The position numbers and the translations under genes are program-made. 64,000 nt of DNA from Halotia branconii CENA392 (GTDB taxonomy: Bacteria > Cyanobacteriota > Cyanobacteriia > Cyanobacteriales > Nostocaceae): positions 3,823,455-3,887,454 of the forward strand of contig NZ_CP124543.1 of the NCBI RefSeq assembly GCF_029953635.1. The letters run 5' to 3'. The notes beneath the pieces were generated by a model, which searched no databases, had not been told where the DNA came from, and was given only the letters and a program-made list of their open reading frames with translations. This document shows positions 50,054 to 59,327 of this stretch, in pieces (position 1 is the stretch's first letter; each line of letters opens with the position of its first letter).

Positions 50054-52132
50054 TTACAAACTGGAGGTTAAACCTATACGAAAAGTAAAGCCAGGACTAT
50101 AGATACGATTAACTCGCTCGTATTGTTCATCTAGTAAATTTTCTAAGTAAACTGTTAGTCCCAAACTACTATTTATAGGTATGCGACCGCTTAAATCTAA
50201 ATTTACAAAAGAAGGTATAAAATCTAGACTTGTGTCACCAGGATTCGTAAAAAAGGCTCTACGAGCGCCACTATTGTAAGTAACATACAAATTAGCTTGC
50301 CAGCCAGAATTTTGATAACCTATACCACCTTGCAAGACGGAGTAGGGAATAAAACCTAATTGCAAACCTTTTTCTGAGCCTGTTTTGATTTGGGCATCTG
50401 TATAAGTGTAGTTAAGAAAAGTTGACCAATTAGCAGCAAATTTTAATTGTATTGCTGCCTCAAAACCATTGGTATCTACTAGTCCAATATTTTCCCATCT
50501 TCCGGCAATAATTCCTAATCGATTATCTAAACTACTGCCGAAGTAAGTGAACTGTCCAGTCAAATTATCAGAAAACTTGATATCGACTCCCGCAGTCCAA
50601 GATGAGCCTGTTTCTGGCTCTAAATCAGGGTTTTGTTCCCAACCATGAACTGTATCATAAACATACAATTGATCTAACCCAGGATTACGCTGTCCTCCTG
50701 CCCAACTACCGCGTACAGCAACATTTGGTGTGACGGCATAACGTAAGCCAGTACTAGGATTAAAATAGCTGCCAAACTGTCCATCAAAGCTTTGTCTTAA
50801 TCCTAAATCTAACTGAAAATCATCACTAATATTCCAAGTATTGACAGCAAATAAGGCTGTATTCAATACACTTCTATTTTCAGTTTCATTATTGGCAATT
50901 CTGCTAGGATTAGTACTTAAAACATCGCCGTTTAAGTCAGTATTTTTTAAATCTAATCCCCAACGTAATTTATTATTAGTAGTCAATTTCCATTCATGAT
51001 CAACCCTAGCGGTGATTTGTTGTGTATCTAAAGCCCCTGTGCGGTAAAAATTTCCTGTAGGTCCATAAGTGCTAAAGTAATCTTGGTTATAGCCTAGTGA
51101 AGTTGTCAAAGTAGAATCTTGAGCATTACCTAGCTGAGTTTTCCAAGATAAGCCAACATTTAGCCCATCATGGTCTAGTCTGTCTCTTTGCAGAGGAAAA
51201 CCAAAATAAACTAAGCCGCGACGACTGCTGAGTTTAGTAACATCTAAATTTAAAGAGTTTTTGGGATCTAAATTTAGGGCAATGCTACCAAAGTAAGTAC
51301 TTGTAGCTGTGTCTGCATTTGATAAAAAACCCTGAGAATCACGATTTGCTGCACCAAGCGGAACACGGTAACGGTTATCGGTAAAGTATCTTTCAAAGCT
51401 AAAGTTATATTTGACAGCACCAGATGAGCCACCATAACTCACCTGTTGATTATTTAAACTCAATGAGCCAAATTCTACGCTACCAGTCAATTTAGGTTCG
51501 CCATAACCTTCTTTGGTGATGATATTGACAACTCCTCCAAAGGCTGATGAACCATACAAAGCGGAGGTAACACCGCTATATAATTCCACTCGTTCAATAG
51601 CTTCTACAGGGATACTATTTAAGTCAGTTCCACCATGATAGGTATTGATGTTGGTATTAATTGGTCTGCCATTAATTAAAAATACAGACTGATTAATTGA
51701 TGCTCCCCGGTAGTATGTACCTGTGTGAATATCCGCACCATGACCGACATCATTAATCGCGAATCCAGGCATTTTTTTTAATACATCAGCTAGACTTGCA
51801 GCACCCTGTTTTTTTATTTCTTCTTGATCAATAACGTAAACGGGAGTAGATTCGGGTAGAGTATCTTGTTCTCCGATTACTTCGATAAAAATGTCTGCAT
51901 CATCAGTGGAAGTCGGATCTGTTTCTGGCTGATTTTCTGAATCAACGTTATTTGGTGTAGATTCTTGAGTTAATAATTCAGCATTAGTTGCAGGTAAATT
52001 GATTTCATGCAAATGATAAATAACTGCATTTACCTGAGTTGATTTATTAACATCTTTTGGCTCAATATCCGCAGCAAAGACAGGAAAAGCTATCAGTAAG
52101 CTTGGTAAAGCAACTGGAACAAAAAAAAACAC
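50054..52132 (-). CDS. TonB-dependent outer membrane receptor, possibly copper-regulated
   Basis: This encodes 692 residues. A signal peptide (VALPSLLIAFPVFAADI) and acidic linker lead to a plug domain near 85-210 (PVYVIDQEEIKKQGAASLAD, VLKKMPGFAINDVG, RGASINQSVFLINGRPINTN, VEAIERVELYSGVTSALYGS) and a 22-strand-type barrel to the end. Such receptors take up chelated metals or vitamin B12 through TonB. The promoter carries a 23-bp element shared with petJ, so copper may be the cargo. The annotated start is GTG 52132, followed by nine T residues; with one more T a better start (GTG 52140, preceded by GAGAG) would be in frame and give MNRCFFFVPVALPS. Confidence 0.85.
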   Translation of the reverse strand: MFFFVPVALPSLLIAFPVFAADIEPKDVNKSTQVNAVIYHLHEINLPATNAELLTQESTPNNVDSENQPETDPTSTDDADIFIEVIGEQDTLPESTPVYVIDQEEIKKQGAASLADVLKKMPGFAINDVGHGADIHTGTYYRGASINQSVFLINGRPINTNINTYHGGTDLNSIPVEAIERVELYSGVTSALYGSSAFGGVVNIITKEGYGEPKLTGSVEFGSLSLNNQQVSYGGSSGAVKYNFSFERYFTDNRYRVPLGAANRDSQGFLSNADTATSTYFGSIALNLDPKNSLNLDVTKLSSRRGLVYFGFPLQRDRLDHDGLNVGLSWKTQLGNAQDSTLTTSLGYNQDYFSTYGPTGNFYRTGALDTQQITARVDHEWKLTTNNKLRWGLDLKNTDLNGDVLSTNPSRIANNETENRSVLNTALFAVNTWNISDDFQLDLGLRQSFDGQFGSYFNPSTGLRYAVTPNVAVRGSWAGGQRNPGLDQLYVYDTVHGWEQNPDLEPETGSSWTAGVDIKFSDNLTGQFTYFGSSLDNRLGIIAGRWENIGLVDTNGFEAAIQLKFAANWSTFLNYTYTDAQIKTGSEKGLQLGFIPYSVLQGGIGYQNSGWQANLYVTYNSGARRAFFTNPGDTSLDFIPSFVNLDLSGRIPINSSLGLTVYLENLLDEQYERVNRIYSPGFTFRIGLTSSL

Positions 52133-52176
52133 CTATTCACGTTTATCTCTCACACCAAGTAAAAACAGTAACCAAA

Positions 52177-52228
52177 TGATATTGTTCCTGTTTTTGTAAA
52201 TGAGTGTCAAAAGACAAGCTGTCATACT
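52177..52228 (-). promoter_or_regulatory. Promoter with GACN5GTC operator before the TonB receptor
   Basis: On the reverse strand GACAGCTTGTC (52213-52223) is followed by TTGACA, a 17-base gap and GAACAAT. The 23-base block 52206-52228 matches 53654-53676 at 21 positions. The operator core lies 81 bases before the GTG at 52132. This fits a repressor site overlapping the -35 region. Confidence 0.65.
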
Positions 52229-52232
52229 TGTA

Positions 52233-53150
52233 CTAAGCAATTTCAGTTGCCAATTGGATTTGTTGTCGGAGACTTTTTAGTAAGTCTAAAGTTTTTTGAT
52301 AGGCAACCTGATTTCCTTGATGTCCAAAATACTTAGATGCTGTTTGTAAATCAGCGATCGCCTTTTGATGATACCCTAAACGATAGCTAGCCACTCCTCG
52401 GTTAACATAAGCTTGGGCATTACTGGCGTTCAATCGAATGACTTGCGAAAAATCTCGTATTGCACCAAAATCATCGCCGTTTCTGCCGCAAGTACAAGCT
52501 CGGTTAAAATAAGCTCTGTCATCTTGAGGATTAAGACGAATTGCTATATCAAAATCGAGTACTGCTGCGGCAAAGTCTTGTAACTCAAAACGCACCAAGC
52601 CTCGGTCATTGTAAATATTCGCTAACGGTAAACTAGTAGTCTGAGGAATTTGAGTCAGAGCTAGATTATAATTAGTGATCGCCTCTAGGTAATTACCTTC
52701 GCCTGTGTGGGCTAGTCCTCGGTTATAATAAGCTCGAAAATCATCAGGTCTTAGAGCGATCGCTTGGTTATAATTAACAATGGCAGCTGGGTAATTTCCT
52801 TGTCTGTAATGTGCCAATCCCCGGTTAAGATATGGTTCAACATTGTCTGTTGCCAAATTTATCGCTTGCGTACAATCTGCGATCGCTTGGTGGTAATCTT
52901 GTAATTGTAGATAAGCCAGACAGCGATCGTTATAAGCTACAGGCAAATTTTGCTGTAGTTGAATTGCTTGGTTGAAATTATCTATTGCTTTATTGTAACC
53001 ACCATTCCTCATTTGCTCTATACCCAAATTTAAGAACTCGCTGGATGTATTTTGGGCAGTAAATAGAGGTGACGAATGGGCGTTAGGAGTCGAAAAAATC
53101 AACAAAAAAGCAATAAATATACTGAGAAACAATCGCCTAAAATCAGTCAT
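52233..53150 (-). CDS. Secreted TPR-repeat protein
   Basis: This encodes 305 residues from ATG 53150, preceded by AGGA (an ATG at 53168 would add six). The signal peptide is RRLFLSIFIAFLLIFSTPNA, HSSPLF. About seven TPR units follow, each with the pattern AYNDRCLAYLQLQDYHQAIA, AYYNRGLAHTGEGNYLEAIT or AYFNRACTCGRNGDDFGAIR. TPR proteins are protein-interaction scaffolds; no enzymatic domain is present. It is probably periplasmic. It lies between petJ and the TonB receptor gene on the same strand, and may be partly read from the petJ promoter. Confidence 0.87.
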   Translation of the reverse strand: MTDFRRLFLSIFIAFLLIFSTPNAHSSPLFTAQNTSSEFLNLGIEQMRNGGYNKAIDNFNQAIQLQQNLPVAYNDRCLAYLQLQDYHQAIADCTQAINLATDNVEPYLNRGLAHYRQGNYPAAIVNYNQAIALRPDDFRAYYNRGLAHTGEGNYLEAITNYNLALTQIPQTTSLPLANIYNDRGLVRFELQDFAAAVLDFDIAIRLNPQDDRAYFNRACTCGRNGDDFGAIRDFSQVIRLNASNAQAYVNRGVASYRLGYHQKAIADLQTASKYFGHQGNQVAYQKTLDLLKSLRQQIQLATEIA

Positions 53151-53246
53151 AAGCGTCCTAGGTGACAATTTCAGCTACAACAAAATTAGCGGGACAAAAA
53201 GCCCCGCAAAGTGTTAATTGTGGAAGTTCAATTGATTTAACCTGAA

Positions 53247-53579
53247 CTACCAGCCCTTGTCTGCTTGTTCAATTACATAAGCAGCTACATCTGCAATTTG
53301 GTCTGGTTTTAAACGACCTTTAAAAGCTGGCATAGCATTTTTACCATTCGTCACTTGAGCAATAATCGCTTCTGCTGAGTACATATCGTACTTTTCTAAA
53401 GCGTCTTTTTTCAAGTTTTTGGCAGCTTGAACTAAATTCTTACCACCCGCATGGCAAGAAGCACAATTAGCACTAAATACTTTGGCTCCACTAACACTGT
53501 CTGCTGCCAAAGCCGGACTACTGAAGGCAAAAGTGAAGATTGCTATGCCTAACAATAGTACCGAAAAAATTCTTTTCAT
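53247..53579 (-). CDS. petJ: Cytochrome c6
   Basis: This encodes 110 residues. A Sec signal peptide ([20 protein letters not shown]) leads to a mature protein of about 85 residues with the heme site CASCH (in [13 protein letters not shown]), the second heme ligand Met in [12 protein letters not shown], and the C-terminal [13 protein letters not shown]. It carries electrons from cytochrome b6f to photosystem I in the thylakoid lumen, replacing plastocyanin when copper is low. GAGG lies before the ATG. The upstream promoter contains a GACN5GTC element like that reported for the copper-linked repressor PetR. Confidence 0.95.
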   Translation of the reverse strand: MKRIFSVLLLGIAIFTFAFSSPALAADSVSGAKVFSANCASCHAGGKNLVQAAKNLKKDALEKYDMYSAEAIIAQVTNGKNAMPAFKGRLKPDQIADVAAYVIEQADKGW

Positions 53580-53624
53580 CTCGTGTTCCCTCTACAATAA
53601 CGGCTAATTTGAGGCGATACCCTT

Positions 53625-53676
53625 CATAATTGTTCATTTAAATAGTTACCTACGTCAAAAGACAAGCCGTCAAACT
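53625..53676 (-). promoter_or_regulatory. petJ promoter with GACN5GTC operator
   Basis: On the reverse strand GACGGCTTGTC (53661-53671) is followed by TTGACG, a 17-base gap and GAACAAT. The operator core lies 82 bases before the petJ ATG. It is nearly identical in sequence and spacing to the TonB receptor promoter at 52177-52228. Confidence 0.7.
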
Positions 53677-53685
53677 TTGCTTTTC

Positions 53686-53774
53686 CTATGCCCCATACCC
53701 CCTCGCCCTGAGCGAAGTCGTTCGACGGAGTCGTTCCCGAAGGGTAGGGATGCCCCATACCCTATGCCCCATGA
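53686..53774. repeat. Heptamer and CCCTGAGCGAAGTCG repeats
   Basis: CCCCATA/CCCTATG heptamers flank GCCCTGAGCGAAGTCGTTCG and related units. The acetyltransferase gene ends inside this block: its last residues SHGA and stop are encoded by the heptamers. Confidence 0.8.
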
Positions 53775-54265
53775 CTTTTTGCAGCCAATTCTGTCAGCGC
53801 CTCTTCTGTTACTCGGCAGATTCGCCAATCATCTAAAATAGATGCGCCCATACTGCGATAGAATGCTTGTGCCGACACATTCCAATCTAAAACACTCCAT
53901 TCTAGTCGCCCACAACTGCGCTCTACAGCTATTTGAGCCAGTTTAGTTAAAAGAGCCTTACCAATACCTTGCCGCCGATATTCTGGTGATACAAACAAAT
54001 CTTCTAAATAAATTCCGGGCTTGGTAAGAAATGTAGAATAGTTATAAAAAAATAGAGCAAAACCAACAGCTTGTCCTGCATATTCTGCTAATATTGCCTC
54101 AACGTATTTTTGGGAGCCAAACAGATGCTCCTTGAGTTCAAAGGCATTGCCGGTTACGGCATGAGATAATTTTTCGTACTCTGCAAGCTGTTTAATTAAT
54201 TCAAATAGTATATTGCTATCAGCTGGTTCCGCAAAACGCAAAATCAAATCACTACGTGCAGTCAT
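53762..54265 (-). CDS. GNAT-family N-acetyltransferase (diamine acetyltransferase-like)
   Basis: This encodes 167 residues. The pattern matches the SAT1-like group of GNAT proteins: LILRFAEPADSNILFELIKQ, LAEYEKLSHAVT, GFALFFYNYSTFLTKPGIYL, EDLFVSPEYRRQGIGKALLT (acetyl-CoA loop RRQGIG), and RLEWSVLDWNVSAQAFYRSM. Relatives acetylate polyamines or thialysine; the true substrate here is not known. The last four residues are encoded by a heptamer repeat, so the native C-terminus may once have differed. Separate from petJ by a repeat block. Confidence 0.85.
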   Translation of the reverse strand: MTARSDLILRFAEPADSNILFELIKQLAEYEKLSHAVTGNAFELKEHLFGSQKYVEAILAEYAGQAVGFALFFYNYSTFLTKPGIYLEDLFVSPEYRRQGIGKALLTKLAQIAVERSCGRLEWSVLDWNVSAQAFYRSMGASILDDWRICRVTEEALTELAAKSHGA

Positions 54266-54651
54266 CAGTCTAAAATCCTTAGTCTATAGTTTTATAGTCT
54301 ATAGTCTTTGGTGTAAATTTTTTGACCAAATGATTTTTAACGCAGATAAGTAGTATAGTTTGAGACCATTAGAACATCTTAAAAACTTTTATTTCAAATC
54401 CCAAATTGATATTACGGAATAAAGAATCGAGTTTATATAGCTATTGGTAGATAATTTAGGACATAAACTGAGATAGTAAAACTCAAAAACAAAAAGACTT
54501 TTAAGTTTGTTCCCTATTCCCTATTTCCTTGTTATAGATACCCAGGTGGTGGTTAGGATTAAACAATATACTTCAAGCCCCCTATATTTCATCGGGAGCC
54601 AATCGGCTGTGGGGTTGCATTTCTATCTCCAGCAAAATCATATCTGACTGC
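54266..54651. other. Intergenic region without a gene
   Basis: The 386 bases hold TAGTCTATAGT-type repeats at about 54279-54311 and TTCCCTA heptamers near 54511-54529. No coding frame or RNA gene is seen. The promoter of the acetyltransferase gene and the 3' end of the sigma factor transcript must lie here. Confidence 0.5.
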
Positions 54652-55785
54652 TTAAATTAACCAACCCTTTAAACGTTTGGCTATGTGAGGACGACGCAAT
54701 TTTCGCATAGCTTTACTTTGAATTTGCCGCACGCGTTCACGAGAAAGATTGAACATATTACCGACTTCTTCTAAAGTGCAAGGTTCACTAGTTGTCAAAC
54801 CATAGCGCAGAGAAATTACGTCTTTTTCTCGCGGAGTTAGCACATCACCTAAAACTTCCCAAATCTCCTGACGCATCATGTTTTCATTCATCTTTGCTTC
54901 TGGAGATAAATTATCTTCATCTTCTAGCAAATCCATTAATTCCGTATCTTCTTCCTTACCAACACGGTGATTAAGGGACAGTGCTTGACGACGTAGTTGT
55001 TGTAGTTGACGTAGCTGTTGGACATTCATTTCTAAAGCTTCTGCCATTTCCGCTTCGGAGGGGTTGCGACAGAGTTTTTGTTTTAATTCTCGCTGCGCTT
55101 TTTTCAGCTTGTTAAGTTTTTCGACAATGTGGATGGGCAAACGAATTGTCCGCGCATCATTAGCTATAGCTCGTGTAATCGCTTGTCTAATCCACCAATA
55201 GGCATAGGTAGAAAATTTGTATCCTTTATCGGGATCAAATTTTTCTGTAGCACGATTTAAACCCATTGCTCCTTCTTGGATTAAATCCAGAAAAGGGACT
55301 CCGCGATTTAGATATCGTTTGGCAATTGATACGACTAATCTCAAGTTTGAGCGAATCATTTTACGTTTCGCCACTCTACCTTGATACAAGCGACTTTCTA
55401 ATTGCTTTTCTGTCAAATCTAATTGAGAACCTACTTGCTCTTTGGTAGGTTGCTCTTTTAGTTCCAACTCCAAAGCAACTTGTATTTCTCTAACTTCCTC
55501 TAAAAATCGCACTCGTCGCGCTAATTCCACCTCTTCATCAGGTTTTAATAGCGGATAACGTGCCATTTCTTTAAAAAACGCACCTACAGCATCGTCATGC
55601 TCAGTTTTGTTATATCCTGAAGGCCGAGCTGCGGCCATTTCATCTCCATCACGTTCATCTGATTCCAGATTTTCGACAATAGAGGAATCTTCTTCTATTA
55701 ATGGTTCTAAATTATGGAGTGATTGTTCTTCATGCTCAACTGCATTCTCCAGTATTTCCATTGTTCCCAATTCAGCAATATTCAT
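54652..55785 (-). CDS. Group 2 sigma-70 RNA polymerase sigma factor
   Basis: This encodes 377 residues from ATG 55785, chosen because AAGGA lies five bases upstream; in-frame ATGs at 55821 and 55887 are possible. An acidic N-terminus of about 65 residues precedes region 1.2 ([20 protein letters not shown]), region 2 ([58 protein letters not shown]), region 3 ([20 protein letters not shown]), and region 4 ([35 protein letters not shown]). The core matches cyanobacterial group 2 factors of the SigB/SigD type. These are non-essential and steer stress or nutrient responses. Which paralogue it is cannot be settled here. Confidence 0.88.
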   Translation of the reverse strand: MNIAELGTMEILENAVEHEEQSLHNLEPLIEEDSSIVENLESDERDGDEMAAARPSGYNKTEHDDAVGAFFKEMARYPLLKPDEEVELARRVRFLEEVREIQVALELELKEQPTKEQVGSQLDLTEKQLESRLYQGRVAKRKMIRSNLRLVVSIAKRYLNRGVPFLDLIQEGAMGLNRATEKFDPDKGYKFSTYAYWWIRQAITRAIANDARTIRLPIHIVEKLNKLKKAQRELKQKLCRNPSEAEMAEALEMNVQQLRQLQQLRRQALSLNHRVGKEEDTELMDLLEDEDNLSPEAKMNENMMRQEIWEVLGDVLTPREKDVISLRYGLTTSEPCTLEEVGNMFNLSRERVRQIQSKAMRKLRRPHIAKRLKGWLI

Positions 55786-56602
55786 AGTTTCCTTTAGGGA
55801 CTGTTGCTTTGTTTGGTACATAATTAGTGACAGCTGTTTATTTGAGAATTGGTAGTTTTCCCTAAGAAACAAATGCACCCGCTTCATAGCAAAATACAGG
55901 TTACTGCCAATTGCCTATCAGAAGTCGAAATCAATCTCTAGCTGTCATTTTGTTGGTTATTGCTAGATAGATCTTCTAACGAATAGTTGTTTTTGCACTC
56001 AAAAACTATCTTCTCAGGTTCCAACAGATATATTCCTTATTTTTTTATTAATCCCCAAATCTGTCAAACCCCCTTCAACCTTCATCCACCTTAACAAATA
56101 TCAAGTACTCAGGTAAATCTCCCCATATCTTAAAAAATCATATATTTTTAAAAATTTTTTAATTTATATGGGTTGGTATTAATTGCTGCGATCGCAATTT
56201 TTACTTCTGGGGTTATATATTTTTCATAAACTCCCCTAAAACGGCACTAATTAAGCAATTTAATTTTTCCAAATATCTTCTTTGTATAAAAGCATCTCAT
56301 ATACTCAAAGGATTGAATATCTATCGGTAGGCGGAAAAAGGCTATGCCCTATTTAGTAAATAGACACACTTTTTCAGAAATAGCCGAGGAGAAAGTTTGA
56401 TTTTTTATAGTGAACTTCAAATATTTATTGCATGTATGGTTGCTATAAGTTTGTCTAGTAGATTACATAAGCCGAAATTTATCAAATCTTATGTGTATTA
56501 AAAGTATTGTTAAATACACTTTACATTTCAGAAAGTAAAAAGTTAAATTGATGCCAGATAGGCAAAGTCAATAAAAATATCTGTCTATAAAATTCAGAAA
56601 CT
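55786..56602. other. AT-rich divergent region between the sigma factor and priA
   Basis: About 0.8 kb with very high AT content, including runs near 56130-56170 (AAAAATCATATATTTTTAAA). If the sigma factor starts at 55887 part of this is coding. No repeat unit, RNA gene or operator was recognised. Promoters for both genes are expected. Confidence 0.45.
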
Positions 56603-59326
56603 ATGTATATAAATGACATAAATTTACCTAATTTTATGGTTGCTGAACCGGGAGAATCCTATCAGTCAAATAAAAACACAACTCAGTGGATAGAAGTACT
56701 GGTGGACTTTCCAAGCAACACCGGATTATTTACCTACCGATTGCCCCCACAGTTAAAAGTAAAACCTGGGGATATTTTAAGTGTGCCATTTGGCGCACAG
56801 CAATTAGGCGCGATCGCCATTCGTTTATTAACAAAACCAAACGTAGATCTACCACTAGAAAAAATTCGAGAAGTAGAAGATGTAGTCAGTGCTGGATTTT
56901 TTACCACTGCTTATTGGGAATTATTAAATCGAGTAGCCGCATATTACTATACACCTTTAATTCAAGTTATCCGGGTAGCTTTACCACCAGGTTTGCTTGG
57001 GCGATCACAACGTCGTATTCGTTTGACTATAACTGGTGCAGCAGTTTCTCCTAAAATTAATGCCAATATCTGGTCAGATAGACCCCTATTTCGTTCTTGC
57101 CATTATCCTTATTCCCACTTACTAAATTTGTATTTATTTAATATTTTGGAAAAGAATGAACTAATTAAAACTTTGGCTTTATTAAGCTTTAAAAGCTCGG
57201 TAGCAGAAGTCAAAAGTACAGACGCTAATAAAATTTTGCAGATCCTCCAACAACAACCAGAAGGCGACTATAGCTTCCGATATTTACAGCGTCAAGTCCA
57301 ACGAGCCTACAAAGAAGTACGCGAACTTTCACAACAAGGTTTTGTAGAAAGCTATTTAGAAACACCACGACAAATTAAACCTAAATTTGAAAAAGCAGTG
57401 ACGCTTGTAGGAAATACGTTTGACCGAAATTTAACTACTCGCCAAAGAGAAATTTTGGAAGTTCTGCGACGACGTGGTGGTGAGTTGTGGCAAAGTGAAT
57501 TATTGCAAATTTGTCATGCTAGTTCATCTACCCTCAAGACGATGGCACAAAAAGGCTATTTAGTTATTGAAGATAGAGAAGTGCTGCGAACAGAACAAAG
57601 CCAATTATTAACCCAAGATCAAGCAAAGTCTTTAAATTCCGACCAAGCTAACGCTTTGACAAGCATACAAGCAATAGACGGGTTTGCTCAAGTATTATTG
57701 CATGGAATCACAGGTTCCGGCAAAACAGAGGTATATTTGCAAGCGATCGCACCTCTAATTCAGCAAGGTAAATCTGCTTTAGTCTTAGTGCCAGAAATTG
57801 GACTGACACCGCAGTTAACAGACCGTTTCCGCGCCCGATTTGGTAGCAAAGTCAGCGTTTATCACAGCGCCCTCTCAGAAGGAGAACGTTACGACACTTG
57901 GCGACAAATGCTCACCGCAGAACCCCAAGTAGTCATCGGGACTCGCAGTGCAGTTTTCGCCCCATTACCCAACTTGGGCTTAATTATTTTAGATGAAGAA
58001 CACGACAGCAGCTTTAAACAAGATTCTCCCATCCCCACTTACCACGCCCGCACCGTCGCTCAGTGGCGGGCAGAATTAGAAAACTGTCCTTTAGTGTTGG
58101 GTTCTGCTACGCCTTCTTTGGAAAGTTGGGTAAGCGTGGAGGAACAGGGGGGCAGCACTTCGGCTTCGCTCAGTGACCAGGGGCAGGGGGCAGGGGAGGC
58201 AGGGGAGGCAGGGGAGGCAGGGGGAGAATTTAGCTCCTCAACTTACTACTTATCATTGCCTGAACGTATTAACTCCCGTCCTCTGCCACCGGTAGAAATA
58301 GTGGATATGCGGCAAGAATTGCAACAGGGAAATCGTTCTATATTTAGTAAGCCGCTAAAAGAAGCTTTAGAACAACTACAAGAAAGACAACAGCAGGGAA
58401 TTTTATTTATTCATCGGCGGGGACATAGCACTTTTGTCTCTTGTCGCAGCTGTGGCTATGTCTTGGAATGTCCCCATTGTGATGTTTCGCTATCTTATCA
58501 CCACACCGAAGCCGGAGCGCCGCAATTATTACGCTGTCATTACTGTAACTATGGGCGATCGCATCCGCAAGAGTGTCCCGAATGCAGTTCTCCTTACCTC
58601 AAATTCTTTGGTAGTGGTACTCAGCGTGTCGCTCAAGAATTAACACGACAGTTTCCGCAGCTACGTTTTATCCGCTTTGATAGCGATACCACCCGCAATA
58701 AAGGCGCACACCGTACCCTACTGACTCAGTTTGCTAATGGGGAAGCAGATTTATTAGTAGGTACACAAATGCTGACTAAAGGTTTAGATCTTCCCCAGGT
58801 AACGCTTGTCGGTGTTGTCGCTGCCGATGGACTGCTGCATCTTAGCGATTATCGCGCTAGTGAACGGGCATTTCAAACCCTAACTCAAGTTGCTGGACGC
58901 GCTGGCAGAGGTGATGATCCCGGTAGAGTAATTGTGCAGACTTACACCCCGGAGCATCCAGTAATTGAAGCTGTCAAACAGCACGATTATCATTCTTTCT
59001 CTGAGGCTGAACTACAACAACGGCAAGAACTCAATTATCCCCCTTACGGCAGGTTAATTTTATTGCGATTGAGTAGCCTTGATCCCATACAAGTACAAAA
59101 TACAGCGCAAGCGATCGCAGTAGCATTAAGTGCCAAATCAGGATTTGAAATTTTAGGCCCTGCACCAGCTAGTATTGTGCGGGTGGCTAATCGTTATCGC
59201 TGGCAAATCTTATTAAAATTTGCCCATGATGCATTACCACAATTACCCGACTGGGAGAAAGTGCGGTCGCTTTGTCATGATGCTGTTAGCTTAACAATAG
59301 ACGTAGATCCATTAAATATTATGTAA
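56603..59326 (+). CDS. priA: Primosomal replication restart helicase PriA, with repeat insertion
   Basis: This encodes 907 residues; an ATG at 56636 is an alternative start. The 3'-DNA-binding domain (WIEVLVDFPSNTGLFTYRLP, GDILSVPFG) precedes the helicase: Walker A HGITGSGKTEVYLQ, DEEH, LGSATPSLESW, and GTQMLTKGLDLPQVTLVGVV. Zinc-binding cysteines are in CRSCGYVLECPHCD and CHYCNYGRSHPQECPECSS. PriA reloads the replisome at stalled forks. About 30 residues (near 513-545: STSASLSDQGQG then AGEAGEAGEAGG) are a translated dispersed repeat between helicase motif III and the zinc region, which also explains part of its extra length. It is followed one base later by an FAD monooxygenase gene. Confidence 0.93.
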   Translation: MYINDINLPNFMVAEPGESYQSNKNTTQWIEVLVDFPSNTGLFTYRLPPQLKVKPGDILSVPFGAQQLGAIAIRLLTKPNVDLPLEKIREVEDVVSAGFFTTAYWELLNRVAAYYYTPLIQVIRVALPPGLLGRSQRRIRLTITGAAVSPKINANIWSDRPLFRSCHYPYSHLLNLYLFNILEKNELIKTLALLSFKSSVAEVKSTDANKILQILQQQPEGDYSFRYLQRQVQRAYKEVRELSQQGFVESYLETPRQIKPKFEKAVTLVGNTFDRNLTTRQREILEVLRRRGGELWQSELLQICHASSSTLKTMAQKGYLVIEDREVLRTEQSQLLTQDQAKSLNSDQANALTSIQAIDGFAQVLLHGITGSGKTEVYLQAIAPLIQQGKSALVLVPEIGLTPQLTDRFRARFGSKVSVYHSALSEGERYDTWRQMLTAEPQVVIGTRSAVFAPLPNLGLIILDEEHDSSFKQDSPIPTYHARTVAQWRAELENCPLVLGSATPSLESWVSVEEQGGSTSASLSDQGQGAGEAGEAGEAGGEFSSSTYYLSLPERINSRPLPPVEIVDMRQELQQGNRSIFSKPLKEALEQLQERQQQGILFIHRRGHSTFVSCRSCGYVLECPHCDVSLSYHHTEAGAPQLLRCHYCNYGRSHPQECPECSSPYLKFFGSGTQRVAQELTRQFPQLRFIRFDSDTTRNKGAHRTLLTQFANGEADLLVGTQMLTKGLDLPQVTLVGVVAADGLLHLSDYRASERAFQTLTQVAGRAGRGDDPGRVIVQTYTPEHPVIEAVKQHDYHSFSEAELQQRQELNYPPYGRLILLRLSSLDPIQVQNTAQAIAVALSAKSGFEILGPAPASIVRVANRYRWQILLKFAHDALPQLPDWEKVRSLCHDAVSLTIDVDPLNIM
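58148..58230 (+). repeat. Dispersed and 9-bp repeats inside priA
   Basis: CACTTCGGCTTCGCTCAGTG belongs to the CTTCGACTTCGCTCA family; it is followed by AGGGGCAGGGGGCAGGGG and three AGGCAGGGG nonamers encoding GEAGEAGEAGG. The whole block is in frame. Confidence 0.85.
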
Positions 59327-59327
59327 T

